A stretch of DNA of 64,000 nt from Adenophora triphylla var. japonica (Eukaryota; Streptophyta; Magnoliopsida; Asterales; Campanulaceae). The notes under the pieces are model-generated. The model had not been told where the DNA came from. It saw only the letters and a program-made list of their open reading frames with translations, and made no database searches. A program made the position numbers and the translations under genes. This document shows, one piece after another, positions 31,960 through 41,704 of this stretch (the first letter of the stretch is position 1; every line of letters begins with the position of its first letter). The DNA lies in assembly GCA_022495995.1 (NCBI GenBank), contig JAFEMH010002608.1:1-64000 (forward strand), in the 5' to 3' direction.

Positions 31960-32851
31960 AATCAGCCCAAATCCAAGCGATCGGTATGCTCCGGCGATTG
32001 CTTAGCCTGAAAATAAGACAAAAACACGTAAACTAAGTAGGGGCTTAACCGGCAAAGGCCCTTCGGCATGAGAGTAAGTTCATGGTTTGTAGAGAGAGAA
32101 ACTAATTTGACAGAGTTTCGGAATATAAAAGTCACGTACCCGAATATGGAAATTATGGCTTGTATTTATAGTGATGGATTGACAGAATCCATGTTGAATT
32201 TGGACTGTAAAGAGATAAGGTATAATCCTAGGAGGATTATATCTGTTAGAGAGTCCTTATTTGACTTGAATTGATGTAGATAGATACAATCCTGATTGGA
32301 TTATAATTGCTTAATCCTTATTTAAATTGGATTGTTAAGACTGCTTGCCGGAAAGCCGAGATGACTGAATTCTTTATCTCGTCGTTGTGTAGGTAAGCCG
32401 AGGTGAATGAATTCCTTTCCTCGTAATATGAAGGTATGCCGACATGAAGATAAGCCGAGATGAATGAATTTGTCTCCTCGTCATATGAAGATATGACGAG
32501 GTGCGAACTTTCCTCTCCTCGTCATACATGGCCGTCTCGTTTCATGATGAGCGGGGCAAGGAATGAGAAATATAGGGAGCCCGTTGACAACATCAAGGCC
32601 TAGGGAGGTACCTCATCCTCAAGGGAGGCGATCTCGGCATTCGAGGGAGGTCTCCTCGGCACTTATAGTTGGGCATTTATATTTTCTTGTTGGGCCATGG
32701 TAAGCCTTGGTCGGCCTTGTTGATGCCAAGACAGACGTACAAGAGACCCATGTCGTAACTTGAGATGGATTATGTTTATGGCCCAATCCACTTGGGCCTA
32801 ACCCAGATAAGCCCATGTTCGTATCTCTGTTTATACTGTCCAGTGGCCCCC
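31960..32851 (-). mobile_element. Unclassified LTR-like remnant
   Basis: Minus-strand CACTATAAATAC (32162-32173). It is preceded upstream (32345-32530) by four degenerate repeats of about 45 bp built on gccgagatgaatgaatt and cctcgtcatatgaag. A perfect 11-bp stem with a GAAG loop lies at 32476-32501 (CCTCGTCATAT / ATATGACGAGG). It looks like the U3 region of another LTR, abutting LTR D. No termini could be fixed. Confidence 0.4.
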
Positions 32852-34109
32852 TGTGAATGTGTGCCCAAAATTTTGTTTATTGGAATTCACGCGAGTTTGA
32901 AGACATCCGAGTTATTTGAAAAACGGAGTCGCCACGCCATTTTGATTACCTCAAAACTTTGAAAAAAAGGTTTTATGGGTTCGGAGGTTAAGTTACCCCT
33001 TGGGAAGAACGTTTGGCGTTCACCCAAAGTGCCTTGCCGGAGCAAGTCTCCCGAGATTTCATTAATCGTGTTTGCTTGCGTGCTTTCTTTGTGTGCATGT
33101 GTTTGAGAGTAAAAAGGGGGAATGTCCCAAGTTATCTTCCGGACGTACAAACCATTTGTTGATTGTCACTCGGGATTTCTTGGAATTTATGTATTTGGGA
33201 TTATGATCCCGTCCTCATCTTATGACTTATGATCATCGCATTTTAAACCTCGGGACCCTCGGGACTTGCGTGATCGAGAGAATGACTCTCTTTTGGTCAA
33301 AGATGAGGTTCTTTAGGAAGGAATGTCCTTAGCCCATCAATCCTACGCTTTAAGACGGTCGAGCTCGTATAGAGGCTTCATACTCATTATTAAGTGATAA
33401 TCGGAGATATAGGGTTCAAGGTTATCCTTTTCCTAAAGAAATCATGAACCTTTAATGGAAGGAACGATGCAAAGATGAGAACTTTTACACTGGTCCGTTC
33501 CAAGGTTGGGGGAAAGGGGAAATGCAGGATGAAAAATGACTCTTTAATGAAAAGATGACATTTTGGTTTTAGCAAATGATGCTTTTTTTGATTGAAAGAA
33601 ATGATCTTTATGCAAGTGATGCGTAAAGATAGGATTTTTATGCAAATGATGCATTAGAAAAGGTTTTGAATGCAAAGGATGCATTTTTATTGGAAAAGAT
33701 TTGATCTTTATATGCAAATGATGCATAAAGATAACATTTTTATTGGAAAATAGGGGTTTTAGGTGCAAAGGATGCACCTTTATGAAAAAGACTACATTTT
33801 TATGACAAATGAGGTCTTAATGCATGCAAAGGGGAAGGGGGTGATAAAGAAATGATCTTTATGAATAAATGCCAAGTCCCAAGCAAGATATATGAATGCA
33901 ATGAGCAAGTATATCAATTAAAATGCAAGGTTAGGGCGTGCGAGGTTACCAATCATTTCCTTCGCTTCTTCGGACGGAGCTAGGAGGGGAGGTTCGTCTT
34001 GGGTCTTCAAGGAGGAGGGAGATGGCTTCTTGAGCTTCTTCTTCGCCTTCTTGAGCCTTCAAGGGTGTTCTTCACGTCTTGATTATATTGCTATGGAGTG
34101 TGTGTGTTT

Positions 34110-34145
<36 letters not shown>

Positions 34146-34478
34146 GAAATGGGTAGAGGAGGGCTCTATTTATAGGCAGTCTGGATAAGGCTAATGAAGC
34201 CGTGCGGCTGCAGGTCCTTTGCAAATGAGGCCGTGCGGGCTTATCCATTGTGACTCAGCATTCTAGAACCATGCAAGGTGGCATTATTCTAGAACCTTCC
34301 CTCCTAATTAAAAAAACGTGTTTCTTAATTAGGAAGGATTCCCTTCAGCCTTTATTTAATTAAAAACAGTTCCGGAATGTTTCCGGAACGCTGGGAAGGT
34401 CTGGGGAATTACCGGAAAACTTACCGAAAATGTCGGGAAAATTAACCGGAAGGCATGAGCCAGATTTGGGTACTTACA
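32852..34478 (-). mobile_element. LTR D
   Basis: Termini TGTAAGTACCC (34478 on minus) and ...TTCACA (32852), about 1.63 kb. TATA box CTATAAATAG at 34166-34175; palindrome AGCCGTGCGGCT at 34198-34209 and related GCCGTGCGGGC at 34230-34240. A GTT microsatellite lies at 34110-34143, and loose repeats of gcaaatgatgca type at 33600-33780. The hairpin pair at 32999-33046 has changed stems (TTGGG/CCCAA and CTTGC/GCAAG). Internal primer-binding core at 32926-32934. Confidence 0.85.
34166..34240 (-). promoter_or_regulatory. U3 promoter of LTR D
   Basis: TATA box with AGCCGTGCGGCT 22 bp upstream. The preceding bases ggctaatgaagccgtgcggc nearly match the antisense-gene promoter of element 5b at 57550-57569. 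Confidence 0.7.
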
Positions 34479-35045
34479 GAAGCCCCTCGGCAACGTCACT
34501 TGCAAGGCGAGTGGGGTTGTCGATAGAAAAGGATCCGATCTGGCGAATGCCGAGACGGATTGGGTGACCAAGGTGGTCGAGTGCTGAAACCTTTTTGGAA
34601 GGCTACTACGTATCCCGGAGGAATCAAGCCAGGCCGTAGTTCGGAATTAGGATCCGCTGGGGAAGGAAGAAGAGAAACTGGTCTCTTGCTGGGGAAAAAG
34701 AAGAGAAAATGACCTAGGAGGTCAAGCAATTGATCCTACTGGGGATATGCAAGGAGTGACACAGGTGGTCGGATATCTGAACTTCTATGAGGGGGCGCTT
34801 TATCACTGATGAGTGACAAAGAAACAGGGTGACCAAAGTGGTCGAATGGCTGGACCTTTTATGAAAGGCTACCTACGTATCCCGGAGGAATCAAGCCTTG
34901 ATCGTAGTTCAAGCATCACTAGATAGTTAGGAACGATGTCTAGGATCCTTGAGATTTTGACAATTCGGAGGCTGTCACCTGAAGAAGCTAGAGCTTATGG
35001 CGCTATCTCTTTATGACGGAGATAGAGGTAACTTAAGTTGGGAAA
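34479..35045 (-). other. 3' UTR of element 5a, LTR-proximal part
   Basis: Polypurine-like GAGGGGCTTC abuts LTR D and would prime plus-strand DNA. Two copies of the conserved hairpin ctacgta...cgtag lie at 34601-34640 and 34867-34910. GACC-loop-GGTC hairpins lie at 34566-34578 and 34831-34843. No gene. Confidence 0.6.
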
Positions 35046-35590
35046 CTTGAGCGTACGTCACTATTCGAGGATAGAGGTAGCACAAGTTGGAATGTCCTTG
35101 GGCATACGTCACTATTCGCGGATAGAGGTAGCACAAGTTGGAATGACTTGGGCATACGTCACTATTCGCGGATAGAGGTAGCACAAGTTGGAATGTCCTT
35201 GGGCATACGTCACTATTCGCGGATAGAGGTAGCACAAGTTGGAATGACTTGGGCATACGTCACTATTCGCGGATAGAGGTAGCACAAGTTGGAATGTCTT
35301 GGGCATACGTCACTATTCGCGGATAGAGGTAGCACAAGTTGGAATGACTTGGGCATACGTCACTATTCGCGGATAGAGGTAGCACAAGTTGGAATGACTT
35401 GGGCATACGTCACTATTCGCGGATAGAGGTAGCACAAGTTGGAATGACTTGGGCATACGTCACTATTCGCGGATAGAAGTAGCACAAGTTGGAATGACTT
35501 GGGCATACGTCACTATTCGCGGATAGAGGTAGCACAAGTTGGAATGACTTGGGCATACGTCACTACTCGCGGATAGAGGTAGCACAAGTT
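35046..35590. repeat. 11-copy 50-bp minisatellite in the 3' UTR
   Basis: Unit starts of ggcatacgtcactattcgcg at about 50-bp steps from 35051 to 35551. Almost perfectly homogeneous apart from the first unit and single-base changes (acttg versus tccttg). 3' UTR minisatellites that can seed satellite DNA are known from Tat elements. Repetitive open frames here are not genes. Confidence 0.95.
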
Positions 35591-35976
35591 TAGAGTTCTG
35601 ACAATTCGGAGGTTGTCACCTAGTGTTATCCCGTTATAGCAGGAATTAACGGAGGCGGCGGGAATAAAGCTTGATTGCTAAAGAGATAAGGGATATTTTA
35701 CGAAAAGATGTTATCTTGGTTAAAAGATAACGGAAATTGCATGCCCAAGTGGAAGGTCCAGGCGGGATTGTAATTTACGCTCGGAGCGAATGAAGCCGCC
35801 GGCATGAGATGGAGAAAAGAAGCCGCGTACGGCTAGGAGCACCCGTTTTTCCGATTATTTAAAAGCAGATTTGAACGGGGGACTGGGCACTTGCTGCCGC
35901 CCACTTCAGCCAGAGAGAGAGAAGAGAGAGAGAATTTCGAAATTTCTTCAACCCTTTTTGCTTCTATCGATTGGAA
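35591..35976 (+). promoter_or_regulatory. Promoter of antisense gene 1, element 5a
   Basis: AGCCGCGTACGGCT at 35821-35834 is a slightly expanded version of the LTR D box. It is followed 21 bp later by TATTTAAAAG (35856-35865), then a purine-rich 5' UTR (gagagagagaagagag) and ATG at 35977. Confidence 0.6.
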
Positions 35977-38473
35977 TGGATCCGGAGGGCAATCCCATAC
36001 CGAGGCAAGCAAGAAGGAACATCTCCGCGGCTGCGAGAAGGAGGAGAAAGGAGCTCGTTCGGACGGAGAGGAAGTATGACTTCCTTACGCCTCCATCGGA
36101 GCTTTACCCGGGGAGAAGGGAGCATAAATCAACGAACCCGCGATCGGTTGGGGTAAGCATTCTCATTTTGCTCAAATCCGATGATTTTGCTTGAATTTTG
36201 AATGATTTAGGGCTTGACCCGAATTTTAGGATTTTTTAAATGATTTTTTGAATGATTTTGAGATGCATGAACAACCTATGAGGCTAAGAATATGCATGTG
36301 CAACTTGTTTGACAAAATTATGAGAATGACTCACTTTTTTTTCTCGCAAAATGAAGTAGGAATGAGAATTTTTCAAAATATGAGACGGAGTTCTTGCCTT
36401 GTGCTAGAACTAGGTCAAAATTCTGATTTTCAATGAGAAAACATGATTTTGGAAGATGAAAATGATTCATGCATGCCATTCTTTGAAAGAATAATGCTTA
36501 TGTGCGAAGAATTGTGATTTTGTGCTTTAGGAAAGCAATGACGCGTTTCAAGTGATGAAAGACACGTTTTTGATGCAAAAGATATGCTAGAAAAACTTTT
36601 GTGAATGCTTTTCTTTTGAAAATATGTGCACTTTTGAATATATGCATGCTTTTGAAATGATATGAAGGACTGACGCTTCTTTTTGATGTGCTTGTCTACA
36701 GGAGAACAAGTCTAGAGGACCATCGGAGATTGCAGTTAAGCTTTGGCAGAGGATGCCGGATTTTGAGAAGAATGGGGTAAATCCCAAGCGGTGGTGAGGG
36801 CTACGGCTTTGGATGCATTTGTAGAGGCCATCCGCGGGGTGTTCACATCACCTCTAAGAGCAAGGGCTTAGTCCAGGCCCTTTACGAGTTACGGTGGGAC
36901 GGTACACATAGCTTTCACACGAGTTGGGGAGAGGCGACGGTGACTCCTACCGATTTCACGGCTATTGCGGCCTACAGTTCACTTAGGGAGGCCCGTGACT
37001 TGGAGAGACCATATTACGAGGAGTTCCAGGCTTTGGTCGGGTTTGAGCTGATTCCCAAGGGGCTGGGGATGGAGACGCGGAACGTCGAGGTGGCGATTCG
37101 GACTTGCATGCGAGAACTTTGCTGCTAATGATGTGGACTGTCAGCCAGCTGGCTAGACAACATTCATATGGTTGATGCTATCAGTCACTATCTTCGCCAA
37201 TTGCAGGACGCTAGCTATGACTTGCCTCCTTGACTCTCTGGAGGATGTGGATGGGATAGGGACGGTCTCTTGGGGCGAGGCCGGATTGGCGGAGTTGTAC
37301 TTCTCATTGGACATGTACAGTCGGAACAAAGGCCGCTTCCATGGGTACTTCTCATTTGCCCTTGAGGTAGTCTCCTTTTTTTCTTTTCTCTTTTCTGTCT
37401 TGAGACTTTTATAAGAGAGAGAATGACCTTTTGATGTTTTGAACATGCGAGGCTGGTTTTGTGAGGTGATCGGGTTCTTCCCTTAGAACCAGCAGAGTGA
37501 TGTCACCATCTTCCCTGCTATGGTTATTTGGAGGAGATGCGAGAGATAAATTCACGGGAAGACCCGGATTACCTTCGATTACAAAATGGTGAGGCCGGTC
37601 ATCAACGGGGATGGGCACGACGGAGTGGACTTCTACCCACAGGGCGAGTATCCGGAGATTTTCTTTGGGAGATGCCATTGAGGTGACGAGGCGAGAGGAG
37701 GTGGCTCACTGGCGACATGTGATGTCATTTACTTGGGGGACCGCTTCTCGAGGCATGGTCATGTTCCCCCACTAGATGCCATTACTCCTTCGACCCTCCG
37801 GCCACGGATCTGCGGCCCAGGACTGGCCGGCGGATGAGATTGAGAGGTACCGAGGAGGTATAGGCTGCGGAGGAGTATTTTGACATGGGTACCCCTACGC
37901 TGTGTTTGTGGAGCGGCGCTGAGGACGCCACAAAAGCTAGTGAAGGCAGCGGTCACTCGGGGATATGGGGAGGATGAGCCTGCGACCCGCCGATCCCTCC
38001 TGCGCATCTGTCCTACGTGGTCCATGGAGTGCCGAGGAGGATGAGGATACCTGTCCCAGATGCTAGGGAGCCCCGGTACACCTTGCCGCTGATAGCATTG
38101 TAAGTGTACTCTTAGGGTCTTATTCCCTTTTTAGCTTTCAGATTTTACGCTTTTGCAATTTTACGAGATTTTCTGAGATTTTCTCTTCTTTTTCTCGGGT
38201 TCCAGCTCGCACTTACGATAGGCCGGTCGAGCGAGAATAGGGGCCGGAAGGACATGTGCCGGTCTCTTCGAGGAAGCTTGCTGCGCTTCGAAGGCGGCGG
38301 CGGATGCACGGGAGCACAGGCGCAAGAGACGGCACGTCGGGGCACAGCGTCTACCTCATCGGCCTCGGAGTACTCTTCCAGTGCCTTGCCTCGGGGGCGG
38401 GGACCCAACGCTGACATTCTGGAGCAGCTGGCTGAGTACGGGCACGATAATGTCCATTTGTCTGACGTGAGCG
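35977..38473 (+). pseudogene. Antisense gene 1 of element 5a: plant mobile domain protein
   Basis: Multi-exon gene antisense to gag-pol. Exon 1 (35977-36150) encodes MDPEGNPIPRQARRNI and a basic RRRRKELVR patch, ending at gtaagc. Exon 2 begins after ctacag (36702). The PMD block follows: WDGTHSFHTSWGEATVTP, then TDFTAIA and later GEAGLAELYFSLDMYSR, to a gtagtc donor at 37366. A further exon carries VTRREEVAHWRHVMSFTW to gtaagt (38100), and the last starts after ttccag (38206). Two or more frameshifts and stops interrupt it, and LTR E cuts it before the acidic C-terminus. PMD proteins include MAIN/MAIL; the transposon-borne role is unknown. Confidence 0.72.
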
Positions 38474-40213
38474 TGTGATGATGTTGCCATTCGCGGGAAA
38501 AATTCGATTTTTGCGTTTCTTTGAAAAACCAAATAAAACCGGAAAAACGGAGTCGCCACGCCATTTTAATTTTGAAGGGCCAAAACTTTGAAAAAAGCCC
38601 GAGATCAGAGATTTAGGTTCGGAGGTCATGTTACGCGTCGGGAAGGACGTTAGTGTGCACCCGACGCGCCTCGTAAAAACGAGTCTTCCAAGCTGAAAAT
38701 CATTTGTGTGTGTGTGTGTGTGTTTTGGCCAAAATAAGTTGAAACTCAGAAAAGTAAAAATTGGGATATCTTTTTAAGACTTTAAACTGATCCCATGATT
38801 TTTTGGAAGATTTTTGGATTGAGATTTGGTACTCAAAAGACCTTTTGAAGTTGAGAGCCATTTCTGCCAGAATGAAAAAGGCAGTGGACCTTTGATTTTG
38901 AAATGGATTCAAGGGTCTTAAAACTTCATAATCTGGATAAACTCAGAGAATGAAAGTTGTTCTAGACACCTTAAATAAAGTTTTTGCGAAGGAATTTTCC
39001 ATTTTGGAGAAGATTTGAGGGGTCAAAACCTTCTGGAAACCTCAGATATGAGATCTGGATTCTCAGAAGCTGATGAACTAGCCTCTGAAAGAAAATTTAA
39101 AAAGAGGAGTTTTACTCACCCAAAAAATAAGGTAAAAATATGTCTGGAAAGCTCTGGATGTTGGCTACAAAAAGTATTTTGTAGTCAACACCAGATTCCA
39201 AGTTCATCTGTGTCCAAAATTTAAGACCATGGACTGAGGTCTGAGAAAATTGCTACTGGACAGCAACTTCTCAAGAAAGAAAATATGATTTTAAGGGGGG
39301 TTTTGCATCCATGCTTGTCCCCATTTCCCTAGGTTTTGGTTAGTGATCACTAGACATTTTAGTGGTGAATCAACTATACCAAACCATCCTTGGGGTACAT
39401 TAGGACTAAGCATTTCATTTGCTTGGGAAGGGGAATTTTATCCTTTGAAATCAAGATTTTGTGCTTGAAAATGGTTTTTTAGGGTTTTGAAAGTGCATTT
39501 TTGCAAGTAAGCAAGAAAAGCTTTGAAAATGATGTTGATCTTTGTAGAAGATCATCCATGGAGATGGTCTTCCATGGTGATCTTCTTAGATCTAGAGCAA
39601 GAAGATGAAAGAACTACATTTTGTAGTTTGAAGATGCATGCATGGATGAGATTTAGGGTTAGGAAGAGGAGGGTTTACCAATCTTCCTTGTGTTCTTGAG
39701 TTTTTGGCTTGAGTGTATGAGTGTTTAAGGCTTGAATATGAGAGTGAATGGATGAGTATGAGTTGGGAAAGATTGGAGAGAAAAAGGTGACAATTCTTGA
39801 AGAATTCTCACTGTTTTCTCTCTATATTTCGCCAGAGGTTCGGTGCAATTGTGTTCTCCCTTTTTTATTTTTGTGACTGGAGGGCTCAATTTATAGCCCT
39901 CTGAATTTTACATACTTATCCGCGCGGACGAGTCCGGTGGCGTGCCTTTGTTCATTAAATGCGGCTCCGGCTTTGGACACAAGGAATAAAATTCAAAAAT
40001 TCCAGCAGAAATTGTTTTTCAACTTGCTGTTTCGGGTTATTTCCAATTCTTTTGCTTTTTAAGATTCCTTGGAAGGTTTAACTCTAAATAGCAATGCCCA
40101 TTTTACCCTCACTTTGTTAGAAAAGTTAGGATTGTTAGGAATTGTTAGAAATGTTATAACTTTCGTTAATTTTCTAACGAAAATTCTAACAAGCTCAAAT
40201 TGGAGCACTTACA
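38474..40213 (-). mobile_element. LTR E (3' LTR of element 4)
   Basis: Termini TGTAAGTGCTCC (40213 on minus) and ...ATCACA (38474), about 1.74 kb. TATA box CTATAAATTG at 39887-39896 with TCCGCGCGGA at 39919-39928. TG run at 38703-38725. Hairpin pair GCGTCGG/CCGACGC and CTCGT/ACGAG at 38636-38683. The left end interrupts the PMD gene of element 5a; the right end adjoins the element 4 3' UTR. Confidence 0.87.
39887..39928 (-). promoter_or_regulatory. U3 promoter of LTR E
   Basis: TATA box with palindrome TCCGCGCGGA 22 bp upstream. Confidence 0.7.
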
Positions 40214-40574
40214 GTAGCCCCTCGGCGACGGCGCTTTCGAAGGAAGCGGGGTCGTCGATAAGAGTAAGGCTCCATATTTGGCAGGATGATCGAGTGATCG
40301 GGTGGCTGAACCTAGCGATAGGCTACCTACGTATCCCGAATGGGAATCAAGCCAGTCGTAGTTCGGGTCTCTGACCCTGGAGATGATGGCGTTTTAGGTG
40401 CCTCGAACCTGATGAGCGAGTCCTGCAGTCGGTTACTGGAAAGAAACTCTGCTGGGGATAAGAGATGACCATTTTTGGTCTGATGGCTATCCGCTCTGCT
40501 GGGGATAGGAATGACCATTTTTGGTCTGACGGGTATCCGCTCTGCTGGGGATTTTTGCGATTTATCGCTTTCTA

Positions 40575-40800
40575 GTGATAGCGTCTTAGGTGCCTTGAAC
40601 CTTGGAGATGGCGTTTTAGGTGCCTCGGACCTTGGAGATGGCGTTTTAGGTGCCTCGAACCTTGATGATGGCGTTTTAGGCGCCTCGGACCTTGATGATG
40701 ATGGCCTTTTAGGCGCCTCGGACCTTGATGATGATGGCCTTTTAGGCGCCTCGGACCTTGATGATGATGGCTTTTTAGGTGCCTCGGACCTTAATTTGAA
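40575..40800. repeat. 33-36-bp minisatellite, element 4 3' UTR
   Basis: About seven units of gatggcgttttaggtgcctc / ggaccttg. They grow from 33 to 36 bp by a gat triplet in later units. The open frame through it (40511-40918) is a by-product. Confidence 0.9.
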
Positions 40801-41049
40801 ATGGCCTTTCGGTGGACTTCGTCTGCTGCCGAAGGGGAGGGTGACCGTTTTGGTCGAGGGGCTGGACCTAATGATAGGCTACCTACGTATCCCTAGTGGG
40901 AATCAAGCCCTTTCGTAGTTCGAGTACTACTCGAGATCTCGCTGGCTTTTGGGATTCCGTTAACTTTCTTTGGGGATTTCGTTAGCCTTTCTTTGAGGAA
41001 AATCAGACGTACTCGTGCAGGAAATCGGTCTTACGTTTGACTACTTGGG

Positions 41050-41412
41050 AGATGATTTTGATGAAAGATACGGGATCCGTTATCTTTCTCGGGGCACTCG
41101 GTCTTACGTTTGGCTAGCAGGGAAGATTTTGATGAAAGATACGGGATCTCGTTATCTTTCTCAGGGCACTCGGTCTTACGTTTGACTGCCGGGGGTAATT
41201 TTGATGAAAGATACGGGATCTCGTTATCTTTCTGGGGGCACTCGGTCTTACGTTTGACTGCCGGGGGTAATTTTGATGAAAGATACGGGATATCGTTATC
41301 TTTCTCAGGGCACTCGGTCTTACGTTTGACTGCCGGGGGCAATTTTGATGAAAGATACGGGATCTCGTTATCTTTCTCGGGGCACTCGGTCTTACGTTTT
41401 ACTGCCGGGGAA
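41050..41412. repeat. 71-bp minisatellite, element 4 3' UTR
   Basis: Five units with starts (gatgaaagatacggg) near 41060, 41131, 41203, 41275 and 41346. Open frames on both strands through it are repetitive and not genes. Confidence 0.92.
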
Positions 41413-41528
41413 GATTTTCTTGACAAGGGGTTGACTTTGGTTAACTTTGGTTACCTTTGTCAAGTTGGGGACTGAATTGCGGAGTCCTGGAATTTTAAGG
41501 GGCAAAAGGGTCATTTTGACCCTTGCAA

Positions 41529-41704
41529 TCCTATCCGCGCGGATAGGGACTGAAAACCAGGGGTATTAATTAGGGCCAACGCCCTTTCTCTTCCCCATTC
41601 AGTTTTTTGAGTTTTACGAGAGCAGAGGGAGAGAAACCAGCCATTCCGCCATTTTTGGCCATTTAAGCTTCAAAATTCCTCCGATTTTCTTGATTTTTCG
41701 AGCG
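41529..41704 (+). promoter_or_regulatory. Promoter of antisense gene 1, element 4
   Basis: An 18-bp perfect palindrome CCTATCCGCGCGGATAGG at 41530-41547, its core matching the LTR E/F box, followed 20 bp later by TATTAATT (41564-41571). ATG at 41705. Confidence 0.65.

Larger units (their letters stand above)
32852..38473 (-). mobile_element. Element 5a: 3' part of a Tat-type element
   Basis: LTR D (3' LTR), 3' UTR with two conserved hairpin motifs and the 50-bp array, and an antisense PMD gene that is cut by LTR E at 38473/38474. The continuation on the right side of element 4 (from 56293) overlaps this copy by about 830 bp of the same gene with visible divergence, so 5a and 5b may be two separate copies. 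Confidence 0.65.
40214..41528 (-). other. 3' UTR of element 4
   Basis: Starts with polypurine-like GAGGGGCTAC next to LTR E. It contains conserved ctacgta...cgtag hairpins at 40321-40363 and 40876-40920, three CTCTGCTGGGGAT words (40448, 40494, 40540), GACC-loop-GGTC hairpins (40468-40481, 40513-40526, 40843-40855) and two minisatellites listed separately. Confidence 0.65.

Noticed and set aside
35011..35590. CRISPR-like look of a regular 50-bp repeat
   Set aside because: There are no unique spacers (whole units repeat), no cas genes, and the context is a plant retrotransposon 3' UTR.
40511..41475. Open frames of 121-135 codons in the element 4 3' UTR
   Set aside because: They follow the 33-36-bp and 71-bp minisatellites, exist on both strands and have no match to the antisense proteins.
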